Shown piece after piece: positions 1-8,800 of a DNA stretch of 15,938 bases. Where the stretch lies: contig NW_024468626.1 in the NCBI RefSeq assembly GCF_001632365.1, forward strand, positions 1-15,938, in the 5' to 3' direction. The notes beneath the pieces are model-generated. The model made no database searches. It had not been told where the DNA came from and was given only the letters and a program-made list of their open reading frames with translations. How positions within the stretch are numbered: the first letter of the stretch is position 1; each line of letters opens with the position of its first letter. Both the position numbers and the translations under genes were made by a program. The DNA is from Laetiporus sulphureus 93-53. Taxonomy: Eukaryota > Basidiomycota > Agaricomycetes > Polyporales > Laetiporaceae.

Positions 1-1968
1 CGGGACGTTTTATTCACCAGTTTATTCTGGAGCCACCTGCACAAGCTAGTTGGTGTAGAACTAAGGATGTCTAGTGCTTATCATCCTCAGTCTGATGGCT
101 CTACAGAACGTGCTAATCGCACTGTTACTCAAATGCTCAGGCAGTGCATTAATGCTACTCAGAAGGATTGGGTAGCCAAGCTGCCTTCCATTGAGTTTGC
201 TATTAATATGGCTCGTTCAGAGAGTACAGGGTACTCTCCTTTCTTTCTTAATGCAGGAAGAATGCCCCGACCTATGATCTGGGATAATCCTGGGAAGGAT
301 GAATATCCCGCCATTCAGGCTTATGCTCAGCACGTGAAATATGCGCTCATGTCCGCTCATGACAGCATTATTTCCGCTAGAATCAAACAAACCCATGACG
401 CTAATCGTAGACGGAGACCTGCGCCTTTTGTAAAGGACGACCTGGTGTATTTATCTACGAAGAACTTATCCTTACCTCGAGGATTAGCCCGCAAGCTGAT
501 TCCAAAATTTATTGGCCCTTATCGCATAATCGAGGACTACGGCAATAATTCATACAAACTGGAATTGCCTCTTAACCTGAAACGTCGGGGGATACACGAC
601 GTGTTTCATGCTTCATTGCTGCGAGCTCATGAACCGAATGATGACCGCCTATTTCCAGGCCGGTTGGACAGCCAAGTCGCCGAACTGGAGGACCAAGAAA
701 ATGAGTGGTCTATTGATAAATTAATTTCCCATGTCGGCTCAGGTCGGAATGCCATTTTTGAGGCTGTTTGGAAGAGCGGGGATCGTTCATGGATCCCATT
801 CTCGACCGCCGAGTCATTGGATGCCCTTCGCACTTATTTCGAATTATTAGGCATTGACGATGTGGAGCAGCTGTCCGATGGATCGGGAGAGATCCCAGAC
901 GACCCTCAAACATTTTTAGGAGGCCTGATTATTTTAGGCTCGCACAGGAACCCTCGGAGTATCGGTTATGAAGACAAGAGTACAAGCTATATAAAGGGAC
1001 GAAGAACACTGGCTTCCTCCGCGTCCAAGCTCCTCGATCGTCGCGCAGACCCTCCGGTACAATTGCCTTCCACCTACCCTCTCTATTTTGTCTCAGCGGC
1101 CTTCGCACTCATCACCTTCATGGCACTCGGCGCACTCCACCACTCTCTAGTCACCATTGCTCAGAATGGGGACTATCAACTCCGTGATGCTGCTGCTAAT
1201 GTGGTGCAAGAATACACATCCTCGCAGGTCCGAAAGTACATCCTCTATGATCGCGCCTTGCGCGAATCGGGCTATACTCGCGACGCACCTTTGCCAGGCG
1301 GTTATGAAGACTTTCAGCAGCTGTGGGCCAGAGACGAGGCGTGCTGCTATCAGTTCGTGGAACTAGACCCAGTGGACCAGTCTCTTCACATCCATGGCAC
1401 TTGCCTTCCGCTGGACTACGCTCCAGAGCGCACAGCCTCTGAAACACCCCTGACTTCAGCTCCCCCTGACCCCGATGGCCTTTCACGCTTTTTCACGACT
1501 CGTACCCATGCAATTGCCTTGAATGCGATTGTAGATGCTGCGGACGCCAGTCACCGTCAAAAGGAACGCTCGCAGGAGATGTACGAAGAGAGGCAGGAGA
1601 AGAGGAAGCGACGAAAGGTCGAAAGGCACTCGAGTGGCCCTGCTTTCCTATCTGGGCAAGACCCTTTCCTTTCCAGGAACGACGCGACCCGCTCCGGTGG
1701 CGCTTCGCTTAACAAAACTGCGGTTCGCGCCGGTTCGTCTACTACCGCGTCTGTCTCGGCGCCTGCGAACTCTACGGTAAAATCAGCCACCGCGTCGGCT
1801 TTCCCTAGCCCAACGATTGCCGCTTCCGGCCCATCCACGGTAACGCCGATCGCCTTGGCCCAGCCTCGGGGAAGCTCGGTCACCGTCAATAAAATCACGC
1901 GTAAAGCGCAAGCCACTGCGGAGAAGAACAAGGACGTCGTCGAGGCTAACCGCATGGACACCAATTGA
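1..1968 (+). CDS. Ty3/gypsy pol polyprotein, C-terminal part (integrase, chromodomain, C-terminal extension); 5' end outside window
   Basis: The frame is open from base 1, so the start lies upstream; the internal ATG at 67 is not the real start. Residue numbers here count from that ATG. The visible part begins just after the second catalytic Asp of the integrase DDE triad (RDVLFTS..FW), and the catalytic Glu is Glu14 in DGSTERANR. The integrase C-terminal GPY-type region follows (GPYRIIEDYG, about 149-187). A chromodomain covers about 214-268 (WSIDKLISHV, then VWKSGDRSWIPF); in chromoviruses this domain steers insertion by reading chromatin marks. After it comes an extension of about 360 residues: a likely membrane segment (337-362), a block with YDRALRESGY, GGYEDFQQLW and a charged coiled coil (EERQEKRKRRK), then a Ser/Thr/Ala-rich tail. 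I recall similar extensions in other agaricomycete gypsy elements but cannot check. No stop or frameshift is seen in 655 codons, so this copy may be recent. Confidence 0.9.
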   Translation, partial: RDVLFTSLFWSHLHKLVGVELRMSSAYHPQSDGSTERANRTVTQMLRQCINATQKDWVAKLPSIEFAINMARSESTGYSPFFLNAGRMPRPMIWDNPGKDEYPAIQAYAQHVKYALMSAHDSIISARIKQTHDANRRRRPAPFVKDDLVYLSTKNLSLPRGLARKLIPKFIGPYRIIEDYGNNSYKLELPLNLKRRGIHDVFHASLLRAHEPNDDRLFPGRLDSQVAELEDQENEWSIDKLISHVGSGRNAIFEAVWKSGDRSWIPFSTAESLDALRTYFELLGIDDVEQLSDGSGEIPDDPQTFLGGLIILGSHRNPRSIGYEDKSTSYIKGRRTLASSASKLLDRRADPPVQLPSTYPLYFVSAAFALITFMALGALHHSLVTIAQNGDYQLRDAAANVVQEYTSSQVRKYILYDRALRESGYTRDAPLPGGYEDFQQLWARDEACCYQFVELDPVDQSLHIHGTCLPLDYAPERTASETPLTSAPPDPDGLSRFFTTRTHAIALNAIVDAADASHRQKERSQEMYEERQEKRKRRKVERHSSGPAFLSGQDPFLSRNDATRSGGASLNKTAVRAGSSTTASVSAPANSTVKSATASAFPSPTIAASGPSTVTPIALAQPRGSSVTVNKITRKAQATAEKNKDVVEANRMDTN

Positions 1969-1993
1969 CTTACGCTAATCCATCGTATACGAT

Positions 1994-2007
1994 GGCTGGA
2001 GGGCGTA
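1994..2007 (+). other. Putative polypurine tract of the gypsy element
   Basis: A purine-rich run (GGCTGGAGGGCG) lies 25 bp after the pol stop and directly before a TGTAACG sequence that looks like an LTR start. This is where plus-strand DNA synthesis would be primed. The call rests only on position and composition. Confidence 0.45.
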
Positions 2008-2326
2008 TGTAACGGCGCGCTCCGTAGAGCGCCGAGACTGGTTCTCTTAGCCACAACCTCGTTTCAGAGGTAGCTCCGTTATTTCCTTATTTAGCCAACC
2101 CCCGCTCGTTACTCATTCGTTTCACGTTCTTTACTGCCCTACTTCTAGTTGAACCCCGTAAAATTTACAGGTAATCTCTACGTATATAAGGAGACCCGAA
2201 TCCTCTCGTGTAGGGCAGCGCTCGTATTACGGGAATTTCAGATACTTGAAACCTGTCTATTCCTGGCACGTGACGCTCTAGCTCGTGTGACGCCACCAAC
2301 TACCAAAAGTAGCTGTGAACGTCACA
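2008..2326 (+). repeat. Putative 3' LTR of the gypsy element
   Basis: The start TGTAACG follows the purine tract, and CGTCACA at 2320-2326 is an imperfect inverted match to it, giving a 319-bp LTR of ordinary size. A TATA box (TATATAAGG, 2183-2191) lies inside. The 5' LTR is outside the window, so neither the boundary nor a target duplication can be tested; the left edge is better supported than the right. Confidence 0.4.
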
Positions 2327-2380
2327 CCCTGCCCCGCCGCGGGGCGATCAGATGGCAAATTAGAAGTGTCTGGGGGTTCC

Positions 2381-2407
2381 GTGCCACTCACGTGCCGAGA
2401 GAACAAG
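2381..2407 (+). repeat. Dispersed repeat motif, copy 1 of 3 (GTGCCACTC...TGCCGAGAGAACAA)
   Basis: This stretch just past the putative gypsy LTR shares GTGCCACTCA and TGCCGAGAGAACAA with the copies at 5660 and 5717, some 3.3 kb away, upstream of the NTPase gene. Its origin is unknown. Confidence 0.6.
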
Positions 2408-3439
2408 AGAGTGGATGACTTTCCGTAGGCCGTTTAGATACAACTTTAGAACACACATCTGTTCCAGATTGCTTGCCGCAGTTTAGCCATGAAGGTTGGA
2501 CCTGCGTGGTCCGGCCGAATCCACCAGATTATGCCAGATAGCCGGATAGGGTCGTTGGTCTGAAGCCAGCTGGCAAGCGTGTCAGGTACACATCCTCTCT
2601 TTGTTCACACTGCGTTGCGTTCACTCTGATGTGTTGTCCTGGCTGGCCAGATGGTATACCAGTCACCAGCTGTGATCTGCATGCTGCAGTGGTAATCAGT
2701 GCCTGAAGGCAGTCGTCTGAAGGTGGTGCACACCGTGCATCGGAAGGCAACAATCTGATAATGACACTCTGAAGCGATGGCTTGGCCGTCCTTCAGGCCA
2801 CCCTCTGATGACAATGGCCTGAAGACTCCACCTTGAAGACAACTCACCAGCACACATAGACAATAAGATTGTGTGCTGAAGTCACTGGTGCATTGAAGCA
2901 TATGATCCTACAACACTCTAAAGGCACCAGACTGAAGGCCACAGTCTGAAGGCACTACTAGACTGAAAGATGCACTAGTATGATACAGCTATAGTACTAA
3001 TCTGTAGTAGCACATAATCTCCATGATTTACTATTTTTTCATGTTACATCGTATTCCTGTCAGTGGTGCCTTCAAGTCGTATAGCCTGCGCATTCAGCTA
3101 AGTTGTTGGCACCCCCTACTGACGCAGATAAAGCAGCCAAGTGCGGCACTTTCACGTTTCTTGTGTCTGAGCAGCCTTTCTGCATGACTACTGAACTAAG
3201 CGCCCATCAAGGCGATAGGCGCGTGCAGACAAGTGGAGATCTGGGGAGATAATGAGCAATTAAAATGACTTTAAAAATAGAATCAGCTTCCTGTAAATGG
3301 CTGAAGCGGTCAAGATACGACAGGTTTCCTTGTGAAAATGGGGCCTTAAGTCAGAACCATGAATGTTAGGACACATACGGGAGGAAAGATGGCTTCAAGC
3401 TTCAGACCTTCAGACCTTCATGACATGGGGTTCACGTGC

Positions 3440-3463
3440 ATCACTGAACATGTCCGTGCGAAG
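3440..3463 (+). repeat. Direct repeat, copy 1 (second copy at 3557-3580)
   Basis: ATCACTGAACATGTCCGTG followed by CGAAG here and TGAAG in the second copy match at 23 of 24 bases. Each is preceded by CTTCAAGCTT (3393 and 3541). The different spacing of the two matching blocks shows that the intervening DNA has diverged in length. Confidence 0.7.
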
Positions 3464-3556
3464 CCAGATCACGATGCATCTGAAGAGGTGGATAGCTTCA
3501 GATGATGCGCAGGTTATGATACATGCGGCAAGACAAATGACTTCAAGCTTCGCGCG

Positions 3557-3580
3557 ATCACTGAACATGTCCGTGTGAAG
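3557..3580 (+). repeat. Direct repeat, copy 2
   Basis: Partner of the 3440-3463 copy. The single difference is C in copy 1 and T in copy 2 at a CpG position. Confidence 0.7.
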
Positions 3581-3857
3581 GAAAACCACTTCACACACAA
3601 CACTGAAGAATGCTCCCAGGCACTGGGCTGAGTTCATGCAGCACGTCTTAAAATTTATAACATCAGCAACTATCGATTCTCACTGCTCGTCTTATGGTTC
3701 CACTCTTCAGCCTTGCAATGGCTTACAGCGGTGGCCTTCAGCGATCTCCTCACATCCAGTGGAATCTGCCGGACCACACAGGTCCTTCGTTCTCATTTAG
3801 CCAGCATGACAGCATGACATTTTTAAACTCCGACGCTTGTTCCAAATGCACGAATCT

Positions 3858-3881
3858 GGAGAGGGGGGTGCCCCCCTCTCC
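3858..3881. repeat. Perfect 24-bp inverted repeat with a 2-base centre
   Basis: The arms GGAGAGGGGGG and CCCCCCTCTCC are exact complements of 11 bases around TG. It lies in otherwise featureless DNA and could extrude as a hairpin. No terminator-like context or adjacent gene is evident. Confidence 0.75.
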
Positions 3882-4359
3882 CGATGTCTCTGAGGCTTTC
3901 CAGACAGCTTCAATGCCTTTTTCAACGTCATGCACCACCCAATTTGTGGTGATGATGATCCGGCTGCAGCGCTGCCAATGCCCGGAGGCCTGTCATGCTC
4001 TCGTGATCAACGATGCGACGCGCATCTTTTTTGTTGAATGTCCTTCACCGCACAGCATTGAGATGGACTTGAACAGGCAGAGCCATGTCAACTTCAATGA
4101 CATGGGTCCTTACATCATGGCTTATGTCTCCAATGTTGAACAAGGCATGGCAGCAGCACTGCTTATAAAATGCATGCAGGAATAAGTGGGATACATGCGG
4201 GTGGCTATGATCTGGAAAAGTCATATTCAAAGTCGTACCTAGTTGGGTTCGAAACTGTGTTATGGTCTGGAACAGCTTTGGCATCACATTTTTCAGACTC
4301 AGTCATCTGGAACAAAACAGTTCTAAATTCCTACGGAAAGTCATCCAGTGGGAGAGCGA

Positions 4360-4564
4360 CCAACCTATGATGCAGATTCTGGCGGATATGTGCTGGCGAA
4401 TTCTGCCGGATTTCTACCTCGGAAGTAAGGTGGCTCACCGGCAATTTCTTGTAACCTACATATGTTTTGGAATGTCTAGCACGAAATCCTGTAACAAAGT
4501 CACTCACCAGCAATCTTTGGTGATGTAGATACATTTCTGAATTGCTAGCATGAAATCCTGGTAG
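4360..4564 (-). repeat. Left arm of the inverted repeat
   Basis: The inner 160 bp (4405-4564) match the right arm without a difference. The outer 45 bp are the decayed counterpart of the hairpin-rich right end (CCGG in the right arm often reads CTGG here). Confidence 0.85.
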
Positions 4565-5030
4565 GTCACTGGCAATTTCTGCTAAACTAGATATGCTGTA
4601 GCATGAAATCCTGGTAGTAAGGTAGCTCACCTGCAATTTCTGGTGACTTAAACATGTTTTTATATTTCTACCATGAACTTCTTGTAGCTCACTGGCAATT
4701 TCTGGCAATCTAAGACACATTTTTGAATTTCTAGCATGAACTTCCAGCACCAAAGTAGCTCACCAGCAAACTCTGTTAACACAGACATGTTTTTGAATTT
4801 TTGGTGAATCTGACAGATTGCTGGATTTGTACAGCGAAATCCATTAATGTTATCAGAAATTGCTGGTGAGCTACCTTGCTTCCAGAATTTCATGTCTAGA
4901 TTACAAGAATTTACCATTAAGCCACCTTGCTTAGTGAATTTCATGGTAGAAGCCCATCAACAGCAGATTTCAGTCCATAGGCATGTTGAAGAAGTACTGT
5001 GCATTATTGATGCTGCTTCTCAAAAGATGG

Positions 5031-5300
5031 CCTAGGTTACCTGCAATTGCTGGTGGGCTATAAGAATTTCATGGTAGAAAGACTGTCTAGGTTACCTGCA
5101 ATTGCTGGTGGCTATAAGGATTTCATAATAGAAAGACTGCCTAGGTTACCTGCAATTGCTGGTGAGCTACAAGGATTTTTATGATAGAAATCCAGAAACA
5201 TGTCTAGCATACCAGAAACTGCTGGTGAGCTATGAGGATTTCATGAAAGAAATTCAAAAATGTGTCTAGGTCAACAGAAATTGCTGGTGAGCTACCTTGA
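5031..5300 (+). repeat. Diverged tandem units (54-63 bp) of the right arm
   Basis: CTAGGTTACCTGCAATTGCT begins near 5032, 5087 and 5141, and weaker versions (TCTAGCAT, TCTAGGTC) begin at 5203 and 5265. Each unit also holds a GGATTTCAT-like block and an AATTGCTGGTGAGC block. The period rises from about 54 to 63 bp, showing internal insertions. Confidence 0.75.
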
Positions 5301-5440
5301 AAAATGTATTTAGGTCACCAACAATTGCAGGTGAGCTACCTTGAAATTCAAAAATGTATTTAGGTCACCAACAATTGCAGGTGAGCTACCTTGAAATTCA
5401 AAAATGTATTGAGGTCACTAACAATTGCAGGTGAGCTACC
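5301..5440 (+). repeat. Exact 50-bp tandem repeat, 2.8 copies
   Basis: 5301-5350 and 5351-5400 are identical, and 5401-5440 differs from them at two positions (T to G and C to T). This is the youngest-looking part of the array. Each unit contains TTGCAGGTGAGC, a splice acceptor-like string abutting a donor-like string. Confidence 0.9.
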
Positions 5441-5640
5441 AGGATTTCATGCTAGCAATTCAGAAATGTATCTACATCACCAAAGATTGCTGGTGAGTGA
5501 CTTTGTTACAGGATTTCGTGCTAGACATTCCAAAACATATGTAGGTTACAAGAAATTGCCGGTGAGCCACCTTACTTCCGAGGTAGAAATCCGGCGGAAT
5601 CCGCCGGCAGATTCCGCCGGAATCTGCACCATAGGTCGGA
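5436..5640 (+). repeat. Right arm of the inverted repeat
   Basis: Reverse-complement partner of the left arm. Its outer end holds two adjoining perfect hairpins: 5591-5607 (CCGGCGGA, A, TCCGCCGG) and 5608-5626 (CAGATTCCG, C, CGGAATCTG). Confidence 0.85.
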
Positions 5641-5649
5641 CCTTCATGA

Positions 5650-5760
5650 GAGTGGCACCGTGCCACTCATGCCGAGAGAACAATAGTTCGGCAGGAACGG
5701 AGTGTCAAGAGGTTTTGTGCCACTCGTGCCGAAAGAACAACAGCTCGGCACGAACAACGG
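5650..5760 (+). repeat. Hairpin-forming tandem units upstream of the NTPase gene promoter
   Basis: Two units 57 bp apart begin with GTGCCACTC at 5660 and 5717. Both continue with TGCCGA, then AGAACAA, then a partner arm (TTCGGCA or TCGGCAC), so each can fold. The first GTGCCACTC also pairs with GAGTGGCAC at 5650-5658. The third copy of the motif lies at 2381. The block ends about 40 bp upstream of a TATA box, so it may contribute to the promoter or be the remains of an older insertion. Confidence 0.6.
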
Positions 5761-5802
5761 ACGCCACTGATGAAATTCCCAGGCTGTGGCACATCGTCGT
5801 AC

Positions 5803-5878
5803 ATATATAAATGCGACTCTTCAGTGGGCAGTAGGCAGACAGCACACTCATCTTCTCTTTCTCTCCTCTCCACATCGC
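5803..5878 (+). promoter_or_regulatory. Probable core promoter of the NTPase gene
   Basis: A TATA-like ATATATAA at 5803-5810 is followed about 40 bp later by a pyrimidine-rich run (TCATCTTCTCTTTCTCTCCT, about 5848-5867), a common setting for fungal transcription starts. The first ATG after it, at 5899, is the chosen start codon. Confidence 0.55.
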
Positions 5879-5898
5879 ATATCAGAATATCTATCCAC

Positions 5899-8800
5899 AT
5901 GTCGAGCATGCAAGATTCGCCAGATATCGATCAAGTGACTTCCTACCTTTCTCAGCTCAGTCTGAAAGATAGCGCATCTTCTGGAAGCGTAGAGGCCGAG
6001 TTGCCACCTGACCTCAAAGTGCTATGGGAGTCTGGGAGAATTTATCTCAAGGACAGTCTCGAAGATGGAGCTGGAAGTGGCAGAAGATTTCTCAACTCTG
6101 CATACCGTCACATTCTAAATTCAAGTCTCCCGCGCGATAGTATTCCCCCTGGACTGCGGGCAGCTCTATTCCAGGATGGTGGCGCGAATGGTTGGCAGAG
6201 ACGCCAGCCCCTGCCAAACAATCAACTGGACGAACTGATGCTCAAGACCGATATCACGACATTTCTTCTATGTGCCTGTGGTATGTCTGTTCATTTCTCA
6301 TGTTACTAGTACTGAACGATGTTCGACATCATCGCAGAACGCGAACAGCCGCCTGCCGCGATTGAGACGATGTACGTCAACTCGTTCCCTCACTGTCGGC
6401 CCGACACTTACGTTCTAGTTGTGATCATTCTATAGAGCCGAGCAGCAAAAGCGACTGGACGAGGCCTTCCATGTAAAGTTCCGCGGACGCTTCGATGAAC
6501 TCTTTGTAGAAGCCTTGGACATTTATGCGAAAATATACGACAACGATATATACTACGGTCGCATGATACCCTTCGTTCAAGCTAGCGGAACAGGAAAGAC
6601 TCGTTTGGCGTGGGAGCTAGGGCATCGGGTGAGTGCGATTGTTTTGCCTGTCGTACGCTCACTGATCGAAGGACATGAACGACAGATGCCTGCATTCTGT
6701 GTTTGTTTCCGAGAGGACGAACTGCCAACCTCAGGATGGCCTCCTCGTGACGTCAACCGAAAGTTCTTTGATGGGCTCGATGGGCCGTCCACCTTCCTGG
6801 TGAGTTCTTCGTATGATACCCCTTGACGTGCGTCGCTCAGTCAGACTCACAGGCAGAGGAGAAGGCGGCTGCTTTTCTCGGTGCGCTCGTGGAGGTCTTG
6901 CATAAAACAGCACCTGCCGATCTGGAGGGCTGGATCAAAGCCTGGTCTATCGAAAATCCAACCGATCTCGACGGTTCAAGTCGCCACAGTCACTTTGAAG
7001 ATGTGAAAAAACTTACGACAGAGCGGCTGACTGCGTTCAAGGAGGAATTGTTTACCTTGAGATCAGAGCACAACATCACTGTCAGCACTGATGCAGCGGA
7101 AGCTGATGACAACGCCGGAGATGAAGAATCCGGAACCAGCGTCACCCGCTGGCACCAGCATTTGTTCAGAATTCTCGCGAAGCCGGCTTTCGATAAGCTC
7201 GCGGACTCTGTGCAACGTCTAGGGTATCAGAGGTTCCTTCTAAGTCTCGACGAGTGTACAGAACTCAACGATCCCGCCCTGCTTCGCGGTCCGAAAGGCC
7301 CGAGAGGTCCTCAGCGAAAGATGTCGCTCATCGCTCTTCAGCGGATCATCAAGGCCGCAGACGAATTTAGCTTCCCGCATGGCATCCAATTTTGGTATAT
7401 GCTCTTGGACACGAACTCCTCCGTGTATGAACTCGCTTCTTCTGGGCCAGACGCGTCCTCGTTTCGCTTAACGAGTGCACTTAAACCCTTGCCTGTGTTT
7501 TGTTACGTCGATTTCGACCAAATGCGTTACGAAAACAAGCAAGATGACAAGCGAGGTGGCAAGCGAGGTGGCAAGCAAGATGACCAGCAAGATGGCAAGA
7601 TCATAAATGCGGAAGACGCTCTTCTGATCTCCTTCCTTGCAACGTTGGGCCGGCCTGTAAGTAGCGCTTCTTTCCATCTGCGTGCACTGTCACTCACCAA
7701 GCCGATATGCAGTACTGGTATTCCCTTCGCAACACTCCAGAAGTTGTGCGTGCTGCGATCAAGAAGCTAATCTACAACGATGCATTCGATCCGGCAAACC
7801 CTGATCATGTGTTCGCCATCTTTGCAAACCGTATCGTGCTGGAACTGAGCAATACGTCGCATTCGAGCCGGATCGCTATAAATGCCGTACGCAGTCACAT
7901 GCGCCTCCTCACCGATGTCCATGATGCGTTCATCATCACCGAGGCGCCGTCGGAACCTATGCTTGCCGTCGCTGCTGCACAAATCCTCAATGAAAATTCG
8001 CAGAACTACGCCAAAGCGTTGGACACACTGATGCGACGACTCATCATCGACGGGGTCGTGACTGATCGAGGGCGACAAGGTGAATTATCCGTCAGGCTCT
8101 TGCTCACTCTCGCGCGGGACAAGGCGACGCTCCCGGATGGAGGAAAGTTTGTGGATTCCACAGAACCTACTCGGCGCGCTGTCCGTCCTGTAAAACTGTC
8201 AGACTTCCTAAAGACCTTGCTTGGCAAAGACCTCGGCATCAAGATCCAGAACACCACTGAGGAGGCCACCACTGAGGCGGCTGAGACTGAGGAGCCCACG
8301 ACTGAGGAGCATGAGGAGGTTAAGGAAGCTAAGGAGTCCACGATTGAGGAGGATGAGGAGCCCACGACTCAGAAAACCAAGGCTCAGAAGGCCAAGGCTC
8401 TGAAGGCTCAGAAGGCGAAGGCTCTGAAGGCCAAGGCTCAGAAGGCGAAGGCTGACGCTCAGAAGGCGAAGGCTGAGGCTCAGAAGGCTAAGGCTGAGCA
8501 GGCCAAGGCTGAGAAGGCCAAAGCTGAGAAGACCAAGACTGAGAATGTCAGGCGTCTTTTAAAAGGTGCAGAAAAAGTTTGGATAAACTTTACTCACTGG
8601 ATCCAAACCCCCGAAGAGATCTCTGTCATCACTCTCGAGTGGCTTGCTGAGCTGTGGTTCCGAGGTGCCGCCGTACAGTGCACCCATAATCAGGCGTTGC
8701 TCGATATGCTGTTTGTAACATACAGCGGAGACCTGAGCAAGCCTTTCGACAAGAAGAAGCTCGGATATGCCATCAAACAGATCAAGGCGCGAACGGATGC

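Larger units (their letters stand above)
2560..3741. repeat. Cluster of CTGAAG/CTTCAG words
   Basis: Eleven CTGAAG starts (2560, 2703, 2717, 2769, 2819, 2876, 2932, 2946, 3301, 3480, 3603) and six CTTCAG starts (2791, 3400, 3408, 3496, 3705, 3736) fall in about 1.2 kb. Many are extended to CTGAAGGC. For even base composition about 0.6 would be expected. It looks like a degraded short-unit repeat. Confidence 0.55.
2327..4359. other. Gene-poor stretch between the gypsy element and the foldback element
   Basis: No convincing gene was found. Open frames here are short, lack recognisable domains and lack a credible start context; the longest (3694-4185, 163 codons) has no motif I recognise. The stretch holds a CTGAAG/CTTCAG word cluster (2560-3741), a short direct duplication near 3440 and 3557, and a 24-bp inverted repeat at 3858-3881. 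It may be decayed transposon sequence. Confidence 0.6.
4360..5640. mobile_element. Foldback-like inverted-repeat element, non-coding
   Basis: Two long arms face each other across a centre near base 5000. By my reading 4405-4564 is identical to the reverse complement of 5436-5595 (160 bp). The outer part (about 4360-4404 and 5596-5640) is similar but diverged, with several C-to-T type differences at CpG and one 1-base indel. Inside the arms, diverged tandem units of 45-70 bp point towards the centre from both sides: about six copies on the left (near 4434, 4503, 4565, 4626, 4688, 4759) and about eleven on the right. A largely unique middle covers about 4885-5030. This arrangement resembles Drosophila Foldback elements, whose long terminal inverted repeats are built of tandem units. 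No transposase frame and no clear target duplication were found, so the ends are approximate. Confidence 0.7.

Noticed and set aside
1557..2054. 165-codon minus-strand frame
   Set aside because: Antisense to the gypsy extension; Ala/Ser/Val-rich product without motifs.
3694..4185. 163-codon plus-strand frame
   Set aside because: No recognisable motif, it crosses the 24-bp hairpin, composition matches the surrounding non-coding DNA, and there is no supporting promoter or intron pattern.
4331..4753. 140-codon minus-strand frame whose peptide reappears in a plus-strand frame at 5391-5810
   Set aside because: The match is fully explained by the inverted repeat: the same DNA read on opposite strands. 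No domain is recognisable, and the frame runs through tandem repeats.
5031..5440. Regular repeats considered as a CRISPR array
   Set aside because: Units are contiguous with no unique spacers, the organism is eukaryotic, and there are no cas-like genes.
5770..5898. Upstream ATG at 5770 as start of the NTPase gene
   Set aside because: It lies before the TATA box and pyrimidine tract; the ATG at 5899 is the first after the likely transcription start.
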